A stretch of DNA of 58,224 nucleotides from Sulfuricurvum sp. (GTDB taxonomy: Bacteria; Campylobacterota; Campylobacteria; Campylobacterales; Sulfurimonadaceae). The notes under the pieces are model-generated. The model was not told the DNA's origin. It was given only the letters and a program-made list of their open reading frames with translations, and ran no database searches. The position numbers and the translations under genes were made by a program. The DNA is taken from positions 1 through 58,224 of the forward strand of contig NZ_JALNYS010000012.1 in assembly GCF_023229695.1 (NCBI RefSeq). The letters are read 5' to 3'. Below are positions 8,812 to 16,754 of the stretch, in pieces; the first letter of the stretch is position 1; the number at the start of each line of letters is the position of its first letter.

Positions 8812-9080
8812 TGTCGAGCCTCCTGTTCGATAAGTCTGCTCTCATCTTCGTTAAAAATCAAGTCTATTTTTTGATCCCCCAAATCACGTTTCACTTTGGA
8901 TAAAAAGGTAATTTTTCGTTTGAAAAGGTTAGATTTATCCTCTGTTTCGAGATACAGATCAATATCGCCGCCCCGTTTTTTATCATCCGTTCGTGATCCG
9001 AAAAGATAGAGATTAGAATGGGGGAAAAGGGCATTGCAATGTTTGGTGAGAATCTGATGCTCGTATTCGCTTAGTCGCAT
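8793..9080 (-). CDS. MNT-type nucleotidyltransferase antitoxin (MntA-like)
   Basis: A 95-residue minimal nucleotidyltransferase. The metal/nucleotide site reads G28-S29 followed nine residues later by D39-I-D41, the GSX9DXD form of the family, with a third acidic candidate in the KIDLIFNEDE strand. In characterised pairs this enzyme transfers AMP groups to the HEPN tyrosine. The ATG start has a strong AAGGAGAGG ribosome site. A possible promoter lies in 9081-9116 (TATATTAAG as a -10) and runs into the end of the DUF502 gene. First gene of the two-gene operon. Confidence 0.87.
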   Translation of the reverse strand: MRLSEYEHQILTKHCNALFPHSNLYLFGSRTDDKKRGGDIDLYLETEDKSNLFKRKITFLSKVKRDLGDQKIDLIFNEDESRLIEQEARQWGIRL

Positions 9081-9116
9081 TGCACCTCTCCTTGTACGCT
9101 TAATATATGAATTGTA

Positions 9117-9731
9117 TCACGTTTTAGTAATTTGATGAGTTTGAATAAGCCCCGACACTTCCTCTTTTCTCGGGAAATCAGCCCCCATGCTGATGATGAA
9201 TGAGGATGCTTCCTGAAGCGATAAGGTTGTTTTTTTGATCTTTGTTTCATCAACCAGTACCGTATATCCGCTCGTCGGGTTCGGAGAGGTCGGGATAAAT
9301 AAGACGCAGATGTTTTCATGGCGATTGAGCAAATAGGCCGGAACCCACAACCCCTCTTTGGGATATTCGACCAATACCACCTCTTTTTTTGTCCCGTCTT
9401 CGCCGCCGCTGAGCATTGCCGCGAGTTTTTTCGATACCGAATAGACGGAGCGGATAGCGGGAATTTTCTCAAACGTCGTATCAATTATAGAGATAAAAAT
9501 AGAACGTCCGTATTTCTCAATCGAAAATCCTAAAAGGGCAAAAACAGCGACAACTCCTGCCATCAGGGCCAGTGTTACTCCGAACGAATTGGTGTAATCA
9601 TGCAGGGATGAGTACGCACTAACGCCTAGATTTTTAAGATAATTGACCACTACGATCACCAAAATCAATGGAAAAAGGGATAATGCCCCCACAAAGATAT
9701 ACCGAAGTAATAGTTTGATTTTTACACTCAT
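9117..9731 (-). CDS. DUF502 family membrane protein
   Basis: A 204-residue inner-membrane protein of family DUF502 (PF04367). Two transmembrane segments are visible near the N-terminus (about residues 8-30, IFVGALSLFPLILVIVVVNYL, and about 45-68, VTLALMAGVVAVFALLGF), followed by a soluble domain with the family motifs RSVYSVSKKL, VVLVEYPKEGLW and FIPTSPNPTSGY. I chose ATG 9731: 21 upstream codons in the longer frame come from the adjacent repeat A and give no family match. Function is unknown; family members are widespread in Proteobacteria. Confidence 0.85.
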   Translation of the reverse strand: MSVKIKLLLRYIFVGALSLFPLILVIVVVNYLKNLGVSAYSSLHDYTNSFGVTLALMAGVVAVFALLGFSIEKYGRSIFISIIDTTFEKIPAIRSVYSVSKKLAAMLSGGEDGTKKEVVLVEYPKEGLWVPAYLLNRHENICVLFIPTSPNPTSGYTVLVDETKIKKTTLSLQEASSFIISMGADFPRKEEVSGLIQTHQITKT

Positions 9732-9748
9732 TGGAATAAACCTTTTTA

Positions 9749-9893
9749 ATGTTACGCACTTTCTGGGCGAAGCCCGGAAAGTGGCAGGGGACAATTTGTC
9801 CCCTGCACCCCCCTGAAGCTACCCGCATCTTTCGGATACGGGAGAGTAACCCCCCTTGAAGTACCCGTTAAGGTCAGGTGTGTAACATCCGTT
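9749..9893 (+). repeat. Dispersed structured repeat, family A, copy 2
   Basis: About 145 bases from GTTACGCACTTTC (9751) to GGTGTGTAAC (about 9885), terminal inverted repeats of GTTACGCAC/GTGTGTAAC. Inner hairpins: a GGGC/GCCC arm, a perfect GGGGACAATTTGTCCCC hairpin, and 9822-9842 (CCCGCATC/GATACGGG with one G-T pair). Same orientation as copy 1. Confidence 0.82.
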
Positions 9894-9967
9894 AATATGA
9901 CAAATTGTCGAATTATAGAATACTTTTTGAAACACTTTACTACAATATCGCAACTATAGGAGAGACC

Positions 9968-11923
9968 ATGCACCCTTTTGCCGATTTTAAACTCGATTTA
10001 GAGACATTTATACCCGATTTGAATGCCTTGATCGAAATCAATCATAAAACCATTGCCGATTTATTGGCGATTAATGATAAAACCTACGCCAATTTTGTCC
10101 GTCCGTTTGATTTTATGGAGGAGGAGATGGAACTCTTGTTCACCCCCCTTTCGCACATCAACGCGGTGAAAAATTCCCCCGACACCCAAAAAGTCTATGC
10201 CGACGCCTTGCCGATTTTGACCGACTATTCTACCTTTATCGGGCAGAATCTTGCCATTTATGATGCGTTCAAACGGATCAAAACCAATGAGTACGATCGT
10301 CTCAACGGCGAACAGCGCCGTATTCTGGATCTCAATATCCTCCATTTCGAACTCGCCGGAGCCCATCTGGATGATGTCTCGAAAGGGCGTCTGGCCCAGA
10401 TCAATCAGCGCAAAAGCGTCCTGACCAACGATTTCTCCCAAAACCTCCTCGACGCCACCAATGCGTATGAAAAAATCATCACCGATGAAGCGGATGTCGC
10501 GGGAGTGCCGGAAGGGGATTTGGAGGATGCCCGTTTTGAAGACGAAAACGGCGCTATCCGATACCGCTTTACCCTCCAGATGCCCTCATACATCGCCTAT
10601 ATGACCTATGGTCCCAACCGCTCCATCCGCGAAGAGCTCTACCGGGCCTATACAACCCGCGCCCCGCAGAACGCCGCTATTATCGACGAGCTCCTCGCGC
10701 TGCGTCAGGAGAGTGCCAAACTCTTGGGATTTGAGAACTACGCCGAATATTCACTCGCGTCCAAAATGGCACCCGATACCCAAAGCGTATTGAAATTTCT
10801 CAACGAATTGGCCCGGACCTCCCGTACGCAGGCTGCACGCGAAGTCGAAGAGGTACGGGCGATTGCCGGCGGCATCGATCTGCAAAGCTACGACACCGCT
10901 TTTTACGGAGAGATTCTCAAAAAAGCGCAATACGATATCGACGAAGAGGAGTATCGCCCCTATTTCGAACAGCACGGAGTGATGAAAGGGATGTTCGATT
11001 TTCTCGGACAGCTCTTCGGTATCCGATTTGAAAAGTGTGAGCTTCCGCTGTGGGATAAAAAAGCAAGCGCCTATGACATCTATGAGGGGGAGAAACTCCT
11101 GGCACGGGTCTATTTCGATCTTGAGGCACGTAAAGAGAAACGCGGCGGGGCATGGATGCACAATTTCCAGACCCATTGCGAAGATACCCAAGGGTGTATC
11201 CACCACTCCAGCGCCTTTGTCGTCTGCAATTTCCCCCCCTCCTCGGAAACGTCCCCCTCCCTTCTGCGCCACGATGACGTCGTTACCCTTTTTCACGAAA
11301 TGGGGCATACCCTTCACCATCTGATGAGCCGGGTCCGCGAACACGGGGTCAGCGGTGTCAACGGCGTCGAATGGGATGCGGTCGAATTTCCGTCGCAATT
11401 TCTGGAAAATTTCGCGTATGAACCGAAAGTGCTCAAACTTTTTGCCATCCACCACAAAACAAAGGAGACCCTCAGCGATGCAATGATCGAAAAACTGATC
11501 CGGGCCAAAAATTTCCAAAGCGCCCTCTTTATGCTCCGTCAGCTGGAGTTCTCTCTCTTTGATTTCATGCTCCATTCACGCCTCTATCAAGGTGAAGAGA
11601 TTCAAGAGCTTCTCGACTCGATCCGTGAGACGACCGCTTTTATTAAGCCCCCTGCATACAACAAATTTCAAAACGGCTTTTCCCATATCTTCAGCGGAGG
11701 GTACAGCGCCGGATATTACAGCTATAAATGGGCGGAAGTACTCAGTGCCGATGCCTATTATGCGATTGTCGACGAGGGGATATTCGGTTCCGAACTCGCC
11801 CGAAAATACAAAGAGATTGTTCTAGGACGCGGCGGCAGTCAGAGCATGCAGGAGCTGTTTGTCGAAATGATGGGACGCGAATGCGAAACCAAAAACCTCC
11901 TACGGCTCAATGGAATCGAATAA
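9968..11923 (+). CDS. M3 family oligopeptidase (oligopeptidase A-like)
   Basis: A 651-residue zinc metallopeptidase of family M3, expected to degrade short peptides in the cytoplasm. The zinc site is H443-E-M-G-H447 (FHEMGHTLHHL), with the third ligand glutamate in the following NGVEWDAVEFPSQFLENF helix; the substrate-binding HIFSGGYSAGYYSYKWAE segment near the C-terminus is intact. I chose ATG 9968 because TAGGAGAG sits just upstream; the frame stays open 21 codons further up without support. Its TAA overlaps the next ATG (TAATG), so the exo/endonuclease-like gene is translationally coupled. Confidence 0.93.
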   Translation: MHPFADFKLDLETFIPDLNALIEINHKTIADLLAINDKTYANFVRPFDFMEEEMELLFTPLSHINAVKNSPDTQKVYADALPILTDYSTFIGQNLAIYDAFKRIKTNEYDRLNGEQRRILDLNILHFELAGAHLDDVSKGRLAQINQRKSVLTNDFSQNLLDATNAYEKIITDEADVAGVPEGDLEDARFEDENGAIRYRFTLQMPSYIAYMTYGPNRSIREELYRAYTTRAPQNAAIIDELLALRQESAKLLGFENYAEYSLASKMAPDTQSVLKFLNELARTSRTQAAREVEEVRAIAGGIDLQSYDTAFYGEILKKAQYDIDEEEYRPYFEQHGVMKGMFDFLGQLFGIRFEKCELPLWDKKASAYDIYEGEKLLARVYFDLEARKEKRGGAWMHNFQTHCEDTQGCIHHSSAFVVCNFPPSSETSPSLLRHDDVVTLFHEMGHTLHHLMSRVREHGVSGVNGVEWDAVEFPSQFLENFAYEPKVLKLFAIHHKTKETLSDAMIEKLIRAKNFQSALFMLRQLEFSLFDFMLHSRLYQGEEIQELLDSIRETTAFIKPPAYNKFQNGFSHIFSGGYSAGYYSYKWAEVLSADAYYAIVDEGIFGSELARKYKEIVLGRGGSQSMQELFVEMMGRECETKNLLRLNGIE

Positions 11924-12930
11924 TGCGCCTGTTTTGGCTCCTCTTTATCGCCGTCACACTGTTGGGAGGGGCCGAAATGAAAATTGCAACCTATAACGTC
12001 GAGAATCTTTTTGATACCCAAGATGACGGAAACGAGTACGAAGAGTACATCCCCAACACCGCGTGGGGTTGGGATGAGACGATGTACCGGACCAAACTGC
12101 GCCATAGCGCCCAAGTGATTCGCGATATCGGTGCCGACATCATCGGTTTGGAAGAGATTGAATCCGAAACCGCCCTGAAAGATCTTAAAGCCGAGATCAA
12201 CCGCCAGGGGCTCTATTACCCCTATTATGCGTATTCGCGTTCCAAAAATACCACGGTTTCGGTCGCCATGCTCAGCCGCTATCCGATTCAAAGCGTGCTG
12301 AACCACCCGATCAGCGCCAGCCGGGAATTTCGGGACATTATGGAGGTGAAGGTTACGGTCGAGGGGAAAGCTCTCCGTATTTTTGTCAACCACTGGAAAT
12401 CCAAAAGCGGTCCGGAGAGTATGCGTATCCAAAGCGCACGGGTACTGGCCAAAAGGATCTCCCTACTCGATTCGTCTGAACCCTTTATCATTCTCGGCGA
12501 CTTGAATTCCCATTACGAAGAGTACCGTACCTTTCTCAAAAGCCGCCGCCATAACGATACCGACGGTATTACCGGCATCAACCATATCCTCAAAACCGTC
12601 GACGAAAATCACAATCCCGCCACGTATCCCTCGCTTCAAAGCAACAGCGGCACCCTCTACAATCTCTGGTACGACCTCCCCGAAGAGGAGCGGTGGAGCC
12701 ATCAGTACCGACACCACACAGAGGCTCTCGACCATATTATTATCTCACCGGCCCTTGCCGATGGAAAAGGGATTGAATACATAAAGGGGAGCATGCGCCG
12801 TTTTGCTCCGGAGTATCTGTTTCAGAACGGGAAAATCTACCGCTGGCAGCAGAGCCGAAAATACCCCAAACACCATCTGGGAGAGGGATATTCGGATCAC
12901 CTTCCGATTTATGCACAATTCAGGTTATAA
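11923..12930 (+). CDS. Exported endonuclease/exonuclease/phosphatase family protein
   Basis: A 335-residue member of the EEP superfamily (PF03372). A signal peptide (MRLFWLLFIAVTLLGGAE) suggests periplasmic or extracellular location. Catalytic features: YNVENLFD (metal-binding asparagine/glutamate), GLEEIES, HWKSKSG, GDLNSHYEE (general-base aspartate region) and the final YSDHLPI histidine. Possible roles are extracellular nuclease for DNA scavenging or a phosphodiesterase; the sequence does not decide. The start overlaps the stop of the M3 peptidase. Confidence 0.88.
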   Translation: MRLFWLLFIAVTLLGGAEMKIATYNVENLFDTQDDGNEYEEYIPNTAWGWDETMYRTKLRHSAQVIRDIGADIIGLEEIESETALKDLKAEINRQGLYYPYYAYSRSKNTTVSVAMLSRYPIQSVLNHPISASREFRDIMEVKVTVEGKALRIFVNHWKSKSGPESMRIQSARVLAKRISLLDSSEPFIILGDLNSHYEEYRTFLKSRRHNDTDGITGINHILKTVDENHNPATYPSLQSNSGTLYNLWYDLPEEERWSHQYRHHTEALDHIIISPALADGKGIEYIKGSMRRFAPEYLFQNGKIYRWQQSRKYPKHHLGEGYSDHLPIYAQFRL

Positions 12931-12937
12931 TTGGGCT

Positions 12938-13690
12938 ATGGAACGTTCACTTCTAACCGAATATCTATCCGATCAGCTCAAGAGCGCACTCGGCTTGCTC
13001 CGAAAAATAGAGGGTGACGGTGAGCCCGATGATATCCATCAGTTTCGTGTTTCGATCCGGCGGATCCGTTCGCTGCTGCGCCTTTATGGCGAGGACATCC
13101 CCCCTTTTCCCGTCGAAATCAAACAGTTTGTTCAAAAAACCAATTCCGTTCGCGAAATCGATGTTTTGCTCTCCCTGATACGCCCGGACAAATATCCGAA
13201 AACCTTTAAACGGCTCCGCAACCTTCGGAAAAAGCAGTACCGCTTATCCTTTGACCCCACGGCTCTCCAAAAGATAACCGTTTTAGTGCAGCACTACGAT
13301 GAAAAATTATCCCGATCGGATCCGAAATCCGAACCGCTCCGCTGGATAGCGCTGGCGGAAACCAACTATCGCATCGCCCGTATCGGCTACCAATCGTTGT
13401 CCAAGAAAACTCCGCAAAAAGAGCTCCATGCACTCCGGATTCGATTTAAAATAGCCCGTTATGCCCTGGAATTTATCGATAAAAGCGGTTTAAAAGGGGA
13501 AAACGAAAAAATTGCCGAATGCAAAGTGCTTCAGGAGAGATTGGGGGCGGTTCAGGATACATTTAATCAACTCATCTGGCTTAAAAAAATTTACCGGAAA
13601 AAACTGATAGACGAGATCCGCACATTAACCCGGAAACGGGAGAAATCGATAAAAAAACTGAAAAAGCTAGAGTTTCCACTCAATCGGTGA
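12938..13690 (+). CDS. CHAD domain protein
   Basis: A 250-residue, strongly basic helical protein of the CHAD family (PF05235), whose conserved histidines and lysines bind inorganic polyphosphate. The signature HQFRVSIRRIRSLLRLY (about residues 30-46) and the second-half ELHALRIRFKIARYALEF repeat are both visible. There is no attached CYTH/triphosphatase domain. The start at 12938 leaves only seven bases after the preceding stop; an earlier in-frame ATG at 12911 would overlap that gene, so the exact start is uncertain. Its 3' end overlaps the convergent ung gene by 24 bases. Confidence 0.85.
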   Translation: MERSLLTEYLSDQLKSALGLLRKIEGDGEPDDIHQFRVSIRRIRSLLRLYGEDIPPFPVEIKQFVQKTNSVREIDVLLSLIRPDKYPKTFKRLRNLRKKQYRLSFDPTALQKITVLVQHYDEKLSRSDPKSEPLRWIALAETNYRIARIGYQSLSKKTPQKELHALRIRFKIARYALEFIDKSGLKGENEKIAECKVLQERLGAVQDTFNQLIWLKKIYRKKLIDEIRTLTRKREKSIKKLKKLEFPLNR

Positions 13691-14341
13691 GATTCCCCAA
13701 CTCTGTAGATACCCATTCGTCCGGCTAAACGGCCTGGAACCGAAAAACCCCCGGTACGACGAGAGGGGTGAGGGGTGAGGGGCTTTTAGGATCAAATGTT
13801 TCGTGCCGTCGATCAACGCCGCTTTTTTCCCCGCCGGCCCTCCCCATAAGATAAACACAAGGTGTTCACGCCGGTCGCTTAGGATCCGTATCACCTGATC
13901 GGTGAACCGCTCCCATCCCCGATCCTTATGGGAGAAAGGTTCCCCTAAACGGACGCTCAAAAGGGTATTGAGGAGCAATACCCCCTCCGATGCCCAATGA
14001 CTCAGATCACCGCTGCCGGGATAGGGACATCCGATGTCGTCCACCAGCTCTTTAAAGATATTGTGAAGCGAGGGGGGAATTTTTACCCCGGGGGGGACGG
14101 AAAAAGAGAGGCCGTGCGCCTGCCCCGCACCGTGATACGGGTCCTGCCCGAGAATGACCGCTTTTACCGAATCAAAAGGGGTGGAGTTAAACGCATTGAA
14201 GATATTGCCCCCCGTCGGAAAAACCGCGTAGTTTTTTTTCTCTTCGACAAGAAAGGCTTTGAGCTCCTCCATATAGGGGTGGAGAAACTCCGCCCGCAAC
14301 ACCTCTTTCCAGCTCTCATCCAAAACAGGGTTCAACGGCAT
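13667..14341 (-). CDS. ung: Uracil-DNA glycosylase (family 1)
   Basis: A 224-residue family 1 UDG that removes uracil from DNA. Motif A is GQDPYHGAGQAHGLSF, with catalytic D67 and H70; the uracil-recognition LLNTLLSVR strand and the minor-groove loop APHPSPLSSYRGFFGSRPFS near the C-terminus are intact. Length is standard. It lies four bases downstream of hspR and may be read with it. The window also contains a second, unrelated glycosylase (18387). Confidence 0.97.
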   Translation of the reverse strand: MPLNPVLDESWKEVLRAEFLHPYMEELKAFLVEEKKNYAVFPTGGNIFNAFNSTPFDSVKAVILGQDPYHGAGQAHGLSFSVPPGVKIPPSLHNIFKELVDDIGCPYPGSGDLSHWASEGVLLLNTLLSVRLGEPFSHKDRGWERFTDQVIRILSDRREHLVFILWGGPAGKKAALIDGTKHLILKAPHPSPLSSYRGFFGSRPFSRTNGYLQSWGISPIEWKL

Positions 14342-14345
14342 CGGA

Positions 14346-14732
14346 TCACTTTAAAAGATCATCTTCAAAAATAACCATTTCGTAGATGCTCCGTTTGGTT
14401 ACCAGCGCTTTTTCGGGGGGGACACCCGAACTGTTGCGCATCCGGGAGAGTTCCTGACGCAGCAATGCCAACTCCTCTTCCATCGTCTCCATTTTGTCTT
14501 TCAGCCGCATCACGACATCGACACCGGCTAGATTGACCCCCAGTTCACGAGTCAGTCGTAAAATCGTTTTGATCTTTTCGATATCGCGCTGGGAGTACAG
14601 ACGGATTCGTCCGTCCGAACGGGAAGGGGCAATCAGATTCTCCCTCTCGTACTGCCGAAGGGTCTGAGGATGGATATCGAGGATTTTTGCCACAATGCTG
14701 ATCATATAGACCGGTTCATCAAAATGGTGCAT
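14346..14732 (-). CDS. hspR: HspR-type MerR family heat-shock repressor
   Basis: A 128-residue MerR-family regulator. The winged-helix part (residues 8-75: YMISIVAKILDIHPQTLRQYE, then the wing with GRIRLYSQRDIEKI) is followed by a coiled-coil stretch (MRLKDKMETMEEELALLRQEL) for dimerisation. In Helicobacter and Campylobacter HspR represses chaperone operons and sits directly after cbpA, exactly as here (three-base gap). A candidate HAIR operator lies upstream of cbpA at 15675-15695, so autoregulation is likely. Confidence 0.93.
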   Translation of the reverse strand: MHHFDEPVYMISIVAKILDIHPQTLRQYERENLIAPSRSDGRIRLYSQRDIEKIKTILRLTRELGVNLAGVDVVMRLKDKMETMEEELALLRQELSRMRNSSGVPPEKALVTKRSIYEMVIFEDDLLK

Positions 14733-14735
14733 CGT

Positions 14736-15620
14736 CTAGTCTCCTTGCGGAAGGGATTTTTTCATCTGCTCGACAAGTTCGGAATCTATTTTATCAACAT
14801 TCGGCAAAACAATGTTCGCTTTCAGGTAAAGATCACCCCGGACATTACTCTGACGGTTCATGACCCCCATCTCCTTGAGACGGAAGCGCTGGCCGTTTTT
14901 CGTATTTTCGGGAACTTTGAGGGTAACCTCTTTGTCCAGTGTCTGGACGCTCACCTTTCCTCCGAAAAGGGCCGCATACAGAGGGACGTTAAAGGTTTTG
15001 ACCAAATTATCCCCCTCCCGCTCGTAGTCGGGATTGGGGGCGATATTAATTTGCAGGTAAAGGTCCCCGCTCTGAGTCCCCGCACGCTTCCCTTTTCCTC
15101 GGACACGAAGTTTCTCCCCGTTTTTGATCCCGGCCGGGATCTTGATGTCAAAACTCTCTCCGCTTAGGCTAATCGTATGTTTTCCCCCCAACACCGCAAC
15201 ATTGAAAGGGACCGTTACATTCGCATCGATATCAAGGTTCATCCCGCCGCCGAAGCCGCCGCCGAAACCTCCCCCTCCAAAGCCGCCGAAACTACCACCG
15301 CCGCCGCCGTAGCCGCCCCCTTGACCGAAAATATTGCGGAGAATGTCGTCCAGATCGACATTCCCCCCCTGTCCCCGGGCAAAATCATGAAAATTCTGAC
15401 CGCCGAACATTGAATCGCCGTATTGATCGTATTTGGCACGCTTCTCTTTGTCACTAAGCACTTCGTACGCGGCATTGATCTCTTTAAACTTCTCTTCCGC
15501 TTTGGGATCTTTGTTCACATCCGGATGATATTGGCGTGCAAGTTTCCGGTATGCTTTTTTGATCTCCGCGTCACTTGCGGAGGGGGATACTTCGAGGGTA
15601 GTGTATAAACTTTTTGACAT
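14736..15620 (-). CDS. cbpA: DnaJ-class co-chaperone CbpA
   Basis: A 294-residue Hsp40. J-domain at residues 5-70 with the HPD triplet at 32-34, then a glycine/phenylalanine-rich linker (about 85-125, many GGGFGGG units) and the two C-terminal substrate-binding barrels. There is no CXXCXGXG zinc-finger region, which separates it from DnaJ and marks it as the CbpA/DjlB2 type. It works with DnaK in protein folding. First gene of the cbpA-hspR operon, under a sigma70-type promoter overlapped by a HAIR-like operator. Confidence 0.95.
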   Translation of the reverse strand: MSKSLYTTLEVSPSASDAEIKKAYRKLARQYHPDVNKDPKAEEKFKEINAAYEVLSDKEKRAKYDQYGDSMFGGQNFHDFARGQGGNVDLDDILRNIFGQGGGYGGGGGSFGGFGGGGFGGGFGGGMNLDIDANVTVPFNVAVLGGKHTISLSGESFDIKIPAGIKNGEKLRVRGKGKRAGTQSGDLYLQINIAPNPDYEREGDNLVKTFNVPLYAALFGGKVSVQTLDKEVTLKVPENTKNGQRFRLKEMGVMNRQSNVRGDLYLKANIVLPNVDKIDSELVEQMKKSLPQGD

Positions 15621-15660
15621 AGTGTGTTCCTGTACATATTTACCTATTTTTATTACAAAA

Positions 15661-15695
15661 AGTATAGCATAAAAGTTGAGCCAAAATCAATCAAG
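15661..15695 (-). promoter_or_regulatory. cbpA-hspR promoter with HAIR-like HspR operator
   Basis: On the minus strand CTTGATT, seven bases, then GCTCAAC (15695-15675) matches the HAIR consensus CTTGAGT-N7-ACTCAAG in five of seven bases on each side and exactly in spacing. It covers a -35-like TTGATT and the spacer of a promoter whose -10 is TATACT at 15666-15661. Binding of HspR here would block polymerase and close an autoregulatory loop. Confidence 0.7.
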
Positions 15696-15772
15696 GTTAA
15701 AAATGAAAGTTCGTAATACTGGGGAAGAGAGGAAATTAAACCTTGCGCCATAGCGGCGCAAAAGCTCTTAGC

Positions 15773-16372
15773 TTATGAATATTCGACTTTATCGCGTGGC
15801 AGAAAAACTCCCTTGATGCCATTAGGGTTTAGTACCGCTATTTGAATATGATTTTGTTTTTTAAATCCGGCACCATCATAAAGTGGTTCACCTTCCCAAA
15901 AAGCGGCACGCACTGAGTCAAAATGTTCTCCTTCATCTTTTGCAAGCTGATGGGCATGCCGAATGACGGCACAATCCAATTCCCGTTTTCTAAAATCAAA
16001 ATCGTTTTCTGAAAATGAACTGTTTGTGGGAAGAGTTTTATTTTCAATTTCGAGACTCTGTTTTAAATCATTATAGGCAACTGATAGAAAATCGAGATAT
16101 TTTTGATCGAGAAGATCGAGACAATTACCTAAATCGATAATTGCCCCAAGGACAAACGGTTCTTTTATTTTGGTATGTTTGCGTTTTGAATCTTCAATGG
16201 CATACTGAACAGCTCATTCATAATTATTTTCCCAAAAATAGACACCATGACCAAGCCAATCATAATGATTATTACTGTGCTTAAAATCTTTTTCTTGTGT
16301 GAGAATTTGGAGAGCAATTTCTTTATCGAGACCATGAAAACCATAAACAAAAGATGGTTTACTGGTATACAT
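15773..16372 (-). pseudogene. Toxin-like protein (possible ADP-ribosyltransferase fold) broken by one in-frame TGA
   Basis: From ATG 16372 one continuous frame of 199 codons runs to a TAA at 15773, interrupted only by TGA at 16214-16216 (codon 53). The N-terminal part has FVYGFHGLDKEIA and DWLGHGVYFWENN, a signature I associate with toxin-like families that resemble ADP-ribosyltransferases. The second part is polar and ends KGVFLPRDKVEYS. A CGA to TGA change (arginine, in the context NNYE-stop-AVQYA) would explain the stop by a single transition. The frame stays intact on both sides, so the event is recent, or the codon is read through, or it is a sequencing error. The gene overlaps the stop of the small upstream gene, like a toxin-antitoxin pair. 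Confidence 0.6.
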
Positions 16373-16551
16373 CAACTGACTTTTTGTTTTTTAGCTCTAT
16401 CTTTGGCGACGGTTTCAGCGGAAAAATAACGGGAGTCATAATAACCGTCTTTATCGATTATGTGTGCTTTTCGGAGTAATGTACGACGCTCACTATCGGT
16501 GCGCGTTTTAGAAGATGCTTCAATCTTTTGCATCAATTCTGTAATCGACAT
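16372..16551 (-). CDS. Small 59-residue protein, possible antitoxin partner of the broken toxin-like gene
   Basis: ATG 16551 to TGA 16372 encodes a charged protein of 59 residues: an N-terminal helix (MSITELMQKIEASSK), an arginine-rich middle, then DKDGYYDSRYFSAETVAKDR, which looks like a strand-turn plus helix, and a lysine-rich tail. I do not recognise the family. Its stop overlaps the ATG of the 15773-16372 gene, so the two are translationally coupled. The size, charge and coupling suggest an antitoxin or immunity partner; this is inference. Confidence 0.55.
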   Translation of the reverse strand: MSITELMQKIEASSKTRTDSERRTLLRKAHIIDKDGYYDSRYFSAETVAKDRAKKQKVS

Positions 16552-16687
16552 GAAGAACTCCTTTGATTTGATTTAAAAATTATAGTGGAAATCAGTTAAA
16601 ACATCAATGAGTTTGAATCATAGACTTAAAATGCACAAATACTTCTTATGTATTTGAAATCAAAAAGTGGGATAAAAAGAAGCTGGA

Positions 16688-16720
16688 TTCCGTGTCAAGC
16701 ACGGAACCTCAAAGAGGTTC
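16688..16720. repeat. Double hairpin intergenic element
   Basis: TTCCGTG TCAAG CACGGAA (16688-16706) followed by and sharing bases with GAACCTC AAA GAGGTTC (16704-16720). It lies between the toxin-like locus and the purH stop. The first stem resembles short palindromic repeats often scattered in proteobacterial intergenic regions. No coding potential. Confidence 0.55.
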
Positions 16721-16754
16721 TTGTGCCCTATAAGGTATGATGAGTGAAGAGATT

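Noticed and set aside
10751..11575. 274-codon minus-strand frame opposite the M3 peptidase
   Set aside because: Antisense shadow; the HEMGH enzyme frame on the plus strand is certain.
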